NCBI GenBank assembly: GCA_910583835.1
Contig: CAJTYM010000026.1
Coordinates: 1 to 59,437, forward strand
Direction: 5' to 3'
DNA from: an uncultured Lachnospiraceae bacterium
Lineage (GTDB): Bacteria > Bacillota > Clostridia > Lachnospirales > Lachnospiraceae
DNA: 59,437 nt
The position numbers and the translations under genes were made by a program. Positions 25,069 through 33,655 of the stretch are shown piece by piece; positions within the stretch are counted from its first letter, which is position 1, and each line of letters begins with the position of its first letter. The notes under the pieces were generated by a model, which saw nothing but the letters and a program-made list of their open reading frames with translations, did no database searches and was not told the DNA's origin.

Positions 25069-26226
25069 TCATTTATCTGCGATTTCTTCTCTCACCAAAT
25101 CATAATGTACGCCGTCAATGTCTATGCCTGTCAGTTCATTGGGGTCGTCTATCGGCATAATCCTGCCCCAATCCTCTCTGTCCACATTGAAATGTCCTGC
25201 GGAAATCAGAAAACTAGGCCCTGAAACCGTCCGCCCCACATCATATAACTGTGTCCATGCATAACCCATTTCCAATGTTGAACCATCTTCCATCTCAAAT
25301 GCCAGCGGAATCCCATCTGGATACACAAAATTTTCGTTATCCCCTTTCTCTGCCAAAAAGCCTTCACTGCATTCAACACACGACATTCCTTCTTTATCAA
25401 ACCAATGCTTGTGCGTTCCATGATCCTTGCCAAACAGTGCATAGGACAGCTTGGAAACAACCAGATATTCTGGCTCATAATACTCGCTGGGAGATTTGTC
25501 GCCTACCAACCGGTAGGAAACGGTATCAAGAGCGCTGCATACCTTAACTTCGCCAATCCCCTGGCTTCTATACATGGGATAAAACAAGGTCAGGCTTTCA
25601 TTTTTAAGTGGGAAGCTGCCGCTGTCGTTCTCAAAGGAACATGCAAAATACCTTGTTTTCTCCGTTGCCAGTTCCTCCTGTTCATGCAGTTCCCATCCGC
25701 CTATAACCGTTTTAGTTTTAGATTTAATCTCACCGTCAACCGCAACCGTTATAGAAGCATCATAATCATTATAATCATCACCGGCATACGATGTAAATCT
25801 TATGCTTTCTGTATCGAATTCCTGCTCTCTCAACCATTGCTCCCCTTCTGCATCTAACGCCTCATAGCAGATGGTACAATATGTGCAGGCGCCGTCTGAA
25901 ATCATCTCCTGTATCCGCATCCTTACATGTCCATATTTTCCCTCATCCTCATAGACATTGGGCACAATGTCCTGTTTGATATCCGCATTTACATAGAAAA
26001 ATTCCCTTACTAATCCCGTTATCTGGTCTGCCCAGCTTGTCTGCGGAATCAGGGCAACAAATACAAGCACTGCCGCCGCAATGCTGGCTGCCATTTTCAG
26101 CCCAGCCCAGCTATGCTGCTTCTTCTCTCCCTTGGCAGCTATCTTTTCAATTTCTTCCCACATCCAGTCCTGAGTTTCCTTGCTGGGCAGTATTTCTTCC
26201 TGCATTTTTCTGTAATCCAACCTCAT
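25069..26226 (-). CDS. Membrane anti-sigma factor-like protein (DUF4179 type)
   Basis: The cytoplasmic N-terminus (about 1-45, MQEEILPSKETQDWMWEEIEKIAAK) would hold the sigma factor. One membrane helix follows (MAASIAAAVLVFVALIPQTSWA) and then a roughly 320-aa extracellular domain with several Cys (CTYCTICYE; MSCVECSEGF) that might sense redox state or a ligand. This layout fits the DUF4179 anti-sigma group paired with ECF sigma factors in Clostridia. It starts 2 nt after the sigma-factor stop at ATG 26226; an in-frame GTG 9 nt upstream is the alternative. The signal sensed is unknown. Confidence 0.8.
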   Translation of the reverse strand: MRLDYRKMQEEILPSKETQDWMWEEIEKIAAKGEKKQHSWAGLKMAASIAAAVLVFVALIPQTSWADQITGLVREFFYVNADIKQDIVPNVYEDEGKYGHVRMRIQEMISDGACTYCTICYEALDAEGEQWLREQEFDTESIRFTSYAGDDYNDYDASITVAVDGEIKSKTKTVIGGWELHEQEELATEKTRYFACSFENDSGSFPLKNESLTLFYPMYRSQGIGEVKVCSALDTVSYRLVGDKSPSEYYEPEYLVVSKLSYALFGKDHGTHKHWFDKEGMSCVECSEGFLAEKGDNENFVYPDGIPLAFEMEDGSTLEMGYAWTQLYDVGRTVSGPSFLISAGHFNVDREDWGRIMPIDDPNELTGIDIDGVHYDLVREEIADK

Positions 26227-26228
26227 AT

Positions 26229-26753
26229 TCACCACGCCTTTCTTACTTTTTCCTGCGGTTCATCTTCTGGAAATGTCACCGCATGTTCTTTGCCCTCCAG
26301 TTCCAGCCGCAGTATTTTCCGTGCCTTTGCCAGGCGGCTCCTCACAGTGGACGCATTGACACGGAGCATCTTGGCAATCTCCGCGCTGTGGTATCCCTCA
26401 AAATAATACAGGTACACCGGCAGCCGGTATTTTTCTTCCAACTCCTCCACCATCCGAAGCAGCAGATTATCCGTTTCCTCCCTCCCCCTATCATGGACGG
26501 AGGCATCATAGGCAACCTGCTTCTTGCGCCAGCTTCTCCTGAGCTGGCTCTTGCAGCAGTTTGAGGCTGTCACAATCAGCCATGCCCTGGCTTTTTCCTC
26601 ATCCTCATAGGCAAAATCCCCCTGCAATAGCCGCAGAAACGTTTCCTGAACCATGTCACAGGCATCCGCCTGGTTTTTCATATAGAGAAAGCAGATACTG
26701 TATACTGCAGCAAAATATTTATCATACAATTCCTCTGCATTTTTGACCTGCAT
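26229..26753 (-). CDS. ECF-type RNA polymerase sigma factor
   Basis: The 174-aa protein has sigma region 2 (FAAVYSICFLYMKNQADACDMVQETFLRLLQGD) and region 4 with a helix-turn-helix (YYFEGYHSAEIAKMLRVNAS, then TVRSRLAKARKILRLELEG). It lacks regions 1 and 3, as ECF sigmas do. The start at 26753 is chosen because GGAAGGAG lies upstream; the longer frame begins in the leader. It overlaps nothing and ends 2 nt before the anti-sigma gene, so the two are coupled. A perfect cre-like site lies about 70 nt upstream, so carbon source may set its level. The target promoters are unknown. Confidence 0.92.
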   Translation of the reverse strand: MQVKNAEELYDKYFAAVYSICFLYMKNQADACDMVQETFLRLLQGDFAYEDEEKARAWLIVTASNCCKSQLRRSWRKKQVAYDASVHDRGREETDNLLLRMVEELEEKYRLPVYLYYFEGYHSAEIAKMLRVNASTVRSRLAKARKILRLELEGKEHAVTFPEDEPQEKVRKAW

Positions 26754-26822
26754 GTTCCTCACTCCTTCCTTCCAGGGACTGTCCGTTGGCACTTAAGCAA
26801 GGCGGCAATTCCTGTTGTTATC

Positions 26823-26836
26823 TGTAAACGCTTACA
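26823..26836. promoter_or_regulatory. cre-like site upstream of the ECF sigma gene
   Basis: TGTAAACGCTTACA fits the Bacillus-type catabolite-response consensus TGWAANCGNTNWCA at every position and is a perfect palindrome. CcpA or another LacI-family protein could bind. No clear promoter was found next to it, so repression or activation cannot be decided. Confidence 0.6.
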
Positions 26837-26886
26837 TATATAAAACTCCTCAGGGAGACATTTTGTCCACGAAATATAATATTTTT

Positions 26887-26928
26887 GGAAAAAATTGAGG
26901 CTGTGACGCCTGTTTCAGCGTCACAGCC
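26887..26928 (-). terminator. Intrinsic terminator of the DUF4190-like gene
   Basis: GGCTGTGACGC and GCGTCACAGCC form a perfect 11-bp stem with an 8-nt loop, followed on the minus strand by TCAATTTTTT. Confidence 0.9.
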
Positions 26929-26947
26929 CGATTGAACTTACACCTTT

Positions 26948-27613
26948 TCAATATGTACGGTAGGTATCCATATTCTCAAGTTCCTGAATTATGTCGTAAT
27001 AATTCTCGTAATAATCCTCAGCAAACCCGGAACTGTTCATGACAATGGTAAATACTATGCTTATCACCATCAGGATCAAGCCAACGGCAGAACAGATAAT
27101 GCCCGCAATTGCCATTCCCCGGCCTCTTCCTGCACCCTTGCTGATCTGCAAGATTCCCAGCACGATTGACACAATCGCCAACGGCGCACATGGGCAGCTG
27201 CAGCAGCAGGTAACAATAGAAAGAATACCGCAAATCAGGGAAGCAATTCCAAATCCCTGTCCCTGCTCTTCATAATTCGCAGTGTACTGGTTGTGATACA
27301 CCGGCTCTGCATAGCCCGAGAGCGGGGTCTGCTGGCTCTGGTCCCCATAATTCTGATTGTCATTGTAGCCTTGTTGCTGGCTGTAGCCTGACTGCTGTCC
27401 ACCATAACCTTGCAGCTGTTGGTAATTCTGCAGCCCTGCCTGCGGCTGCTGGCCAGTGCCTTTGTTCAGGTTTACTTCCTGCGGTTGGTCTGCGCTTTCG
27501 TTCAAATTCAGCTGCGGCTGCTGGTCGGTGCCCTTGTTCAGGTTCACCTGTGGCTGCTGGGATGCATCTGGCTGCTGTCCATTATTTCCAAACACGTTGT
27601 TATCTTCGTTCAT
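26948..27613 (-). CDS. DUF4190-like membrane protein with Gln/Asn-rich N-terminus
   Basis: The first 120 residues are low-complexity and rich in Gln, Asn and Gly, with repeats of LNxGTxQQPQ-like units (SQQPQVNLNKGTDQQPQLNLN). The C-terminal half holds two membrane helices around a loop: GIASLICGILSIVTCCCSCPCAPLAI and GMAIAGIICSAVGLILMVISI, the DUF4190 arrangement. Function is unknown; proteins of this kind are small membrane proteins in Firmicutes. It has its own promoter with an unusual 16-bp inverted repeat directly after the -10 box. Confidence 0.8.
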   Translation of the reverse strand: MNEDNNVFGNNGQQPDASQQPQVNLNKGTDQQPQLNLNESADQPQEVNLNKGTGQQPQAGLQNYQQLQGYGGQQSGYSQQQGYNDNQNYGDQSQQTPLSGYAEPVYHNQYTANYEEQGQGFGIASLICGILSIVTCCCSCPCAPLAIVSIVLGILQISKGAGRGRGMAIAGIICSAVGLILMVISIVFTIVMNSSGFAEDYYENYYDIIQELENMDTYRTY

Positions 27614-27651
27614 GTAAATCCTCCCACCTGTTGTTTTCTAATATCTCTTAT

Positions 27652-27687
27652 AATAGTAAGGGACAAATCATTTTGTCGCTTACTATT
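27652..27687. promoter_or_regulatory. Inverted repeat abutting the -10 box of the DUF4190-like gene
   Basis: Two 16-nt arms, starting AATAGTAAGGGACAAA, pair with one mismatch around a 4-nt loop. The outer edge touches the -10 box, so a protein bound here would cover the transcription start. It may also fold in the 5' part of the mRNA. Confidence 0.65.
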
Positions 27688-27716
27688 ATTATAACAGACC
27701 TGATTTTATAATACAA
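27688..27716 (-). promoter_or_regulatory. Promoter of the DUF4190-like gene
   Basis: On the minus strand TTGTAT, a 17-bp spacer and TATAAT. The spacing is ideal. Confidence 0.75.
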
Positions 27717-27722
27717 GAAATA

Positions 27723-30700
27723 TCAATTATAGCTGGTAAATCCTAACCCTGACATCCCGAACCCTAGTTTCTTTTTTAGCAGGATGCTCCAGGCAGACAT
27801 ACCAACCCGCAGTTCTGCATTTGCTAATTCGTTGTACATTTCCGTTGGCGCTCCGCTGTACTCTTTAAAAATAAAATTCAGTTTCGTATTATTTGTAAAA
27901 GACGCAACTTCGATAAAAGTCGATGCCTCACAGAACATATAATATGAGCCAGCATAAAGAAACTCACATTCTGCCGCTGTACTTCCATTCCTGCCTATTT
28001 TCATTGAAATCAAAGCTTTATCTGGGCCTGAGCAGATAAACTGAAACTGATTTGTACGATGGTCATAGACAATTCCTGTCTTCCAAAGTTCACCCTCAAC
28101 ATAAAATGAATAGCTGATAAAACGGCTGCCAGAAGAATTCACATCTCCCATGAGATTAATATAATTGTACAATCTATCAAAATTCGTCACTGTTTTGACA
28201 CTGACCGTGCAGGAATAAGCACGTCCCTGGCATTCTGCGGTGACTGTGGCGGCTCCATCTGCTACGGCGGTCACCTTGCCGGCAGAATTTACACTTGCTA
28301 CAGCCGGATTGGAACTCTTCCAAACTATGGGACTTTTCGCTCCCAACAACTTCAAAGTTACTGTCTGTCCTGGCTCAAGGGACAACGACTTGTAATTCAG
28401 CCTTATATTCAGTGTCTTCGCTGATTTTTTCTTGCTCCAGGCGCCATAATATATTTTTCCAGAAACTTTCTTATAGCCTCTGACCTGCACATAGTACTTT
28501 TTCCCCTTGGCAAGTTTCTTTAACGTAACCTGCTTTGTTTTCGCGCCTTTCACTTTCTTAGTTTTGCTTCCCTTCATACTGCTTTTGGCAGAATAGCGGA
28601 CTTGGTAACCGTCTATGTTTTTCTTGGCTCCCCATTTGACTTTAATCTGTCCCTCGGCACTGGCAGATACAGATTTCAGCGCAATATTGGGCGGCAGGAT
28701 CGTATAATTCAAGGTTTTCATGCCCGTATACATATTGCCCTTAAATCTGACTGTCACCTTATATTTTCCAATATTTTTTGATTTCTTGTTTGCATAGGAA
28801 ACAGTATAATTTATATCAGGAATGTTTGTGCCTTTGCTGTCTTTCACGATAACTTTCGGCGTCTGCACTTTCCCATTATAGCGGTAAGTAACTTGGGAAA
28901 GCTGCAATGTAGAGATCCTGTAATAGGTGTTTATGGGAACCTTATGCCCGCAGTTCTGACAGATATTTACTGTACCGCCATCGCTGCTGAAGTTAGCCTT
29001 TGCTGTCTGCAAAAGATACTTATGCCCCAATGGATTCACTTCCACCTTGGAAATCTGTTTGCTGCCGGACATATCGCTAAATTTTTTACCACAGTCCTCG
29101 CAATAAAAATATTCTATATTCCCTTTCTGCGTACAGGTTGCTTTCTTTGCCTCTACACGCCAAAGGCTGTGCCCCAGCGGCTTTATTATAATTTCCTCTG
29201 CCGCAAGTTCTTCCAGTCCATCCGCATCCCGATACTGTTTTCCGCAGCTTTCACATCTATAATAGGCAAGATGCCCTTCTTCTTCGCAAGCCGGCAGTTT
29301 TGCCGCAACTTCCACCAGACTGTGCCCGGATTTCTCCGTATAGATTTCGTCTGGCGTAATCTCTTCCAAGCCACCCATATCTCGGTACAATTTCCCACAT
29401 CTGCCGCATTTATAATGCTCTATGCTGCCAGCCTGAGCACAGCTTGCCGGGTTCGCCTCCACCTTGACAATACTGTGCCCAAGCTTTTCTATTTTGGTAT
29501 CCCCTAATGTTATTTCCTGCGCTCCATCTGCATCGCGGAATAATTTCCTACAATTTTCACATGTATAGTAGGCAATTCTCCCCTCCGCCGTGCACGTCGC
29601 CTGCACTCCTTCCTCTTTCACAAGGCTGTGGGCAGATTTCTCTATCACAAGGTCCTCCGCCCTTATTTCCTCTGCTCCACCTGCATCGCGGAATAATTTC
29701 CCGCAATTTTCACATGTATAGTAGGCAATGCTCCCCTCCGTCGTGCAGGTCGCCTGCACTTCTTCCTCTTTCACAAGGCTGTGGGCAGACTTCTCTATCA
29801 CAACATCCTCCGCCCTTATTTCCTCTGCTGCATCTGCATCGCGGAATAATTTCCCACATTTTTCACATTTGTAATGTTCTATACTCCCCTTTATTTCACA
29901 CGTAGCCTGAATTTCTTCCACTTTTGTGAGACTATGCGCCGCCTCTTCCCTAATATCTTCAAGAGTTATTTCCGCATTGCCTGATTGATCAAGAAAATAT
30001 CTGCCGCACAGCACACACTTGTAATATGCTTTGCCTTCGATTCCAGAACAGATATTTCCCAACTCATTTGCCACAACTATTTCACTATGCGGCACTGTCA
30101 TTTCCCGTTCTTCTACAGCGCCGCACACGGTACAAGTATAAGTCACCTTATTATTTGCACAGTTAAGATTGCTCTTATCCCCATCATCCCACTCATGCGC
30201 ATGTTCTTCAAAATGATGTCCATTCTCTTTGGCATATGTTTCAATCGCTGAGCCTTTTGCCCCAACAAGGGTTAGGTTCTTGGTTCCCATAAATACGATA
30301 GTCCCAATTGTCACAACAGATGATGGGACGATTATCTCTTTCAAGGCAATGCAATCTCGAAATGCACAGCTTGCTATCTCCGTTAAACTTTTCGGCAATA
30401 CCACATTTTGCAAACTGCTGCAGCCCTCAAACGTATCCCCCCATATTTTGGATACCCCCTCCGGAATGATAATTTCCCGCAGACCGCTGCATTTTGCAAA
30501 GGCACTATCTGCTATCGACTTTACCTTAGATGGAATTACCAGTTCCTGCAGACTGCTGCAGCCCTCAAATGCGTTTCCTGCAATTCTAGTGACTTCTTCC
30601 GGAATCGTAATGCTCTGCAATTTGCTGCATCTTAAAAACAAACTACGTGGTATCTCCTTTATGCCAGATGGCAGCATAACGCTCTGCAGGTTACTGCAGC

Positions 30701-31625
30701 CCGAAAATACACTCTCTCCTATTACCGTTACATTTTCCGGAATAATCATCTCTTGTATGCCGCTGCAATCTCGAAATGCACCATCTCCTATTTGAGTTAC
30801 TCCTGAAGGAATCACAAGTTCCTGTAGGCTGCTGCAGCCTTCGAACGTATACTGCTTTATCTCCGTTACAGCAGATGGGATGGCAAATTCCTGCAGATTC
30901 TCACATCCTCTAAATATCCACCCTCCCAGTTCCGTTACTTCAGATGGGATTACAACATTCTGCAGATTACTGCAGCCCGAAAATACAGAACCTGGTATCC
31001 TTGTCACTCCAGCCGGAATCACCATCTCCCGTAAACTGCTGCAATCTTCAAATGCTGCATCACCTATCTTGATGACACTCAATGGTATGGCTAATTCCTG
31101 TAGGCTGCTGCAGCCCTCAAATGCAGAAGATCCTATCTCTGTCATCCCATCCGGTATGGTGACTTCCTGTAAACTGCTGCAATCCTCAAACAGGCAACCT
31201 CTTAGATATTTTACATTTGCCGGAATCCTCATATGGGTCAGCCGTGTGCAGCCTTTGAAAGTTTTAAACCCAAAGTCCATAACAGTGTCTGAAAACGTCA
31301 CTTCATTTACATTCATACAACCCACAAAAGCATAATCGCCAATTTGGTCCACGCCATCTTCCACTACTATGCGCGTGATATTTTCCCGGTTTGCATACCA
31401 CGGAGCCTCCCTATTATCTGAGGGCTGAAACTCTTCCACTCTATAATTGTCCATGGCTCCGCTTCCGCTGATTGTCAATGTCCCATCACTTGCCAATGTC
31501 CAGTTTACCTGCGCCCCGCAGCTACCGGATGCCACAGCCCCGGCTTCTTCTGCCGCCGCCGTCATCGGCAGCATCGTAAAAAACATGCAAATTGACAAGA
31601 TTACCGCTATTAATCTTTTGTTCAT
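27723..31625 (-). CDS. Secreted BspA-like leucine-rich repeat protein with zinc-ribbon-like modules
   Basis: A 1300-aa surface protein. Residues 1-26 are a signal peptide. About 60-425 are LRR_5 repeats of the BspA type (e.g. IPDGMTEIGSSAFEGCSSLQELAI), adhesin-like in other gut bacteria. About 475-895 hold a string of modules of about 48 aa with paired CxxC motifs (ATCTTEGSIAYYTCENCGKL), probably metal-binding. Then come an fn3-like domain (about 978-1065), a Big_2-like Ig domain (about 1075-1145) and an unrecognised C-terminal domain. No LPxTG motif is seen. The start at 31625 follows GGGAGG. Its ligand is unknown. Confidence 0.9.
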   Translation of the reverse strand: MNKRLIAVILSICMFFTMLPMTAAAEEAGAVASGSCGAQVNWTLASDGTLTISGSGAMDNYRVEEFQPSDNREAPWYANRENITRIVVEDGVDQIGDYAFVGCMNVNEVTFSDTVMDFGFKTFKGCTRLTHMRIPANVKYLRGCLFEDCSSLQEVTIPDGMTEIGSSAFEGCSSLQELAIPLSVIKIGDAAFEDCSSLREMVIPAGVTRIPGSVFSGCSNLQNVVIPSEVTELGGWIFRGCENLQEFAIPSAVTEIKQYTFEGCSSLQELVIPSGVTQIGDGAFRDCSGIQEMIIPENVTVIGESVFSGCSNLQSVMLPSGIKEIPRSLFLRCSKLQSITIPEEVTRIAGNAFEGCSSLQELVIPSKVKSIADSAFAKCSGLREIIIPEGVSKIWGDTFEGCSSLQNVVLPKSLTEIASCAFRDCIALKEIIVPSSVVTIGTIVFMGTKNLTLVGAKGSAIETYAKENGHHFEEHAHEWDDGDKSNLNCANNKVTYTCTVCGAVEEREMTVPHSEIVVANELGNICSGIEGKAYYKCVLCGRYFLDQSGNAEITLEDIREEAAHSLTKVEEIQATCEIKGSIEHYKCEKCGKLFRDADAAEEIRAEDVVIEKSAHSLVKEEEVQATCTTEGSIAYYTCENCGKLFRDAGGAEEIRAEDLVIEKSAHSLVKEEGVQATCTAEGRIAYYTCENCRKLFRDADGAQEITLGDTKIEKLGHSIVKVEANPASCAQAGSIEHYKCGRCGKLYRDMGGLEEITPDEIYTEKSGHSLVEVAAKLPACEEEGHLAYYRCESCGKQYRDADGLEELAAEEIIIKPLGHSLWRVEAKKATCTQKGNIEYFYCEDCGKKFSDMSGSKQISKVEVNPLGHKYLLQTAKANFSSDGGTVNICQNCGHKVPINTYYRISTLQLSQVTYRYNGKVQTPKVIVKDSKGTNIPDINYTVSYANKKSKNIGKYKVTVRFKGNMYTGMKTLNYTILPPNIALKSVSASAEGQIKVKWGAKKNIDGYQVRYSAKSSMKGSKTKKVKGAKTKQVTLKKLAKGKKYYVQVRGYKKVSGKIYYGAWSKKKSAKTLNIRLNYKSLSLEPGQTVTLKLLGAKSPIVWKSSNPAVASVNSAGKVTAVADGAATVTAECQGRAYSCTVSVKTVTNFDRLYNYINLMGDVNSSGSRFISYSFYVEGELWKTGIVYDHRTNQFQFICSGPDKALISMKIGRNGSTAAECEFLYAGSYYMFCEASTFIEVASFTNNTKLNFIFKEYSGAPTEMYNELANAELRVGMSAWSILLKKKLGFGMSGLGFTSYN

Positions 31626-31665
31626 AAACCCGCCTCCCAAATCCTTCACATTAGTCTTTACAATA

Positions 31666-31693
31666 ATTATATTACTTCTGCTTTCCATGTCAA
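31666..31693 (-). promoter_or_regulatory. Promoter of the LRR protein gene
   Basis: TTGACA, a 16-bp spacer and TATAAT on the minus strand, about 40 nt upstream of the ATG. It is divergent from the typA promoter. Confidence 0.8.
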
Positions 31694-31737
31694 TTGAAAA
31701 ACAGCAACAAAAATACAAACGCACAGCAAACCGGGTC

Positions 31738-31766
31738 TTGCCAAATGCCGCCGCGGGCAGTATAAT
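31738..31766 (+). promoter_or_regulatory. typA promoter
   Basis: TTGCCA, a GC-rich 17-bp spacer and TATAAT lie about 60 nt upstream of the typA ATG. Confidence 0.8.
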
Positions 31767-31824
31767 ACGCTAGTGTGATAAATAACGGCAACAGTTTAAC
31801 GATTTGAGAAAGAGGGATATTTTT

Positions 31825-33654
31825 ATGAAAATGAAACGTGAAGATATACGCAACATCGCCATCATCGCCCATGTAGACCATGGCAAGACCACGCTGGTGG
31901 ACGAGCTGCTGAAACAAAGCGGCGTTTTTCGTGCCAACCAGGAAGTGCAGGAGCGCGTGATGGATTCCAATGACATTGAGCGGGAACGCGGGATTACCAT
32001 CCTCTCGAAAAATACCGCCGTCTTTTATAAGGATACAAAAATCAACATTATCGACACCCCAGGACATGCAGACTTCGGCGGCGAAGTGGAGCGCGTGCTC
32101 AAGATGGTGAACGGCGTGGTGCTCGTGGTGGACGCGTTTGAGGGCGCCATGCCGCAGACAAAATTCGTGCTGATGAAAGCCCTTGCCTTAGACCTCCCGG
32201 TGATTGTGTGCATCAACAAGATTGACCGCCCGGAAGCGCGCCCGGATGAAGTGATAGACGAGGTGCTCGAACTGTTCATGGATTTAGACGCCTCAGACGA
32301 GCAGCTCGACTGCCCCTTTCTCTATGCCTCGGCAAGGGACGGCTACGCCGTAAAAGACTTAAATGACGAGAAGAAAGACATGACCGCGCTGTTTGAGACC
32401 ATATTAGAGTATATCCCCGCGCCGGAAGGAGACCCGGACGCCAACACGCAGGTATTAATCAGCACCATCGACTACAATGAATATGTCGGGCGTATCGGCG
32501 TGGGCAAAGTGGACAACGGCTGCCTGAAAATCAACCAGGACGCCGTAGTAGTGAACCATCATGAACCGGACAAGCTGCAGAAAGTGCGTATCAGCAAATT
32601 ATATGAATTTGATGGGCTGAACAAAGTGGACGTTGCCGAAGCAAACATCGGCTCCATCGTTGCCATCTCCGGCATTGCGGACATCCATATAGGAGATACC
32701 ATCTGCGCCCCGGAACATCCGCAGGCCATAGATTTCCAAAAAATTTCTGAGCCTACGATTTCCATGAATTTTATTGTCAATGACAGCCCGCTTGCCGGGC
32801 AGGAAGGGAAATTCGTAACCTCACGCCACATCCGTGACCGCCTGTTCCGCGAACTGAACACAGACGTCTCGCTGCGCGTGGAGGAGACAGACAGCCCGGA
32901 CTGCCTGAAAGTATCGGGCAGGGGAGAACTGCATCTTTCCGTACTGATTGAAAATATGCGCCGGGAAGGCTATGAGTTTGCTGTCAGCAAAGCAGAAGTG
33001 TTATACCATACAGATGAAAACGGCAAGCGTTTAGAGCCCATGGAACTTGCCTATGTCGATGTACCGGATGAATTTACCGGCTCCGTCATAGAAAAGCTGA
33101 GCCAGCGCAAAGGGGAACTTCGCAACATGGGACCCATCAGCGGCGGCTACACCCGCTTAGAATTCAACATTCCTTCCCGGGGGCTTATCGGCTACCGCAA
33201 CGAATTCATGACGGACACCAAGGGAAACGGTATCATCAACACGATTTTCAACGGCTATGAGCCTTATAAAGGAGACATCGCCTACCGCAAGCAAGGTTCC
33301 CTCATTGCCTTTGAATCCGGCGAATCCGTCACCTACGGACTGTTCAGCGCCCAGGACCGCGGCGCCCTGTTTATCGGCGCGGGCACCAAAGTCTACGCCG
33401 GCATGGTTATCGGGCAGTGCGCCAAGCCGGAAGACATTGAACTCAACGTGTGCAAGAAAAAGCACCTCACCAACACCCGCTCTTCGAGTGCAGATGAGGC
33501 GCTCACTTTGACGCCGCCCAAAATCCTCAGCCTGGAACAGGCATTGGAATTTATTGAGACAGATGAGCTTCTGGAAGTTACCCCCAAGAGCCTGCGTATC
33601 CGCAAGCGGATTCTGGACCCCACTCTGCGCAAGCGGGCAGCCTTAAAAAAGTAA
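31825..33654 (+). CDS. typA: Ribosome-associated GTPase TypA/BipA
   Basis: TypA/BipA is a translational GTPase that helps 50S assembly and stress adaptation. The 609-aa protein has G1 (AHVDHGKTTLVDELL), the switch region (ERERGITILSKNTAV), G3 (DTPGHADFGGEV) and G4 (NKIDRPEARPDEV), the BipA domain III/V region and the C-terminal BipA-specific part (GLIGYRNEFMTDTKGNGIIN). The start at 31825 is chosen from AGAGGG 8 nt upstream. It ends one base before the stop of the convergent PpiC-like gene, with no terminator between them. Confidence 0.97.
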   Translation: MKMKREDIRNIAIIAHVDHGKTTLVDELLKQSGVFRANQEVQERVMDSNDIERERGITILSKNTAVFYKDTKINIIDTPGHADFGGEVERVLKMVNGVVLVVDAFEGAMPQTKFVLMKALALDLPVIVCINKIDRPEARPDEVIDEVLELFMDLDASDEQLDCPFLYASARDGYAVKDLNDEKKDMTALFETILEYIPAPEGDPDANTQVLISTIDYNEYVGRIGVGKVDNGCLKINQDAVVVNHHEPDKLQKVRISKLYEFDGLNKVDVAEANIGSIVAISGIADIHIGDTICAPEHPQAIDFQKISEPTISMNFIVNDSPLAGQEGKFVTSRHIRDRLFRELNTDVSLRVEETDSPDCLKVSGRGELHLSVLIENMRREGYEFAVSKAEVLYHTDENGKRLEPMELAYVDVPDEFTGSVIEKLSQRKGELRNMGPISGGYTRLEFNIPSRGLIGYRNEFMTDTKGNGIINTIFNGYEPYKGDIAYRKQGSLIAFESGESVTYGLFSAQDRGALFIGAGTKVYAGMVIGQCAKPEDIELNVCKKKHLTNTRSSSADEALTLTPPKILSLEQALEFIETDELLEVTPKSLRIRKRILDPTLRKRAALKK

Positions 33655-33655
33655 A

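Noticed and set aside
29030..30130. DNA repeats as a non-coding satellite or CRISPR
   Set aside because: They are in frame, a multiple of three, and encode conserved CxxC modules in the LRR protein.
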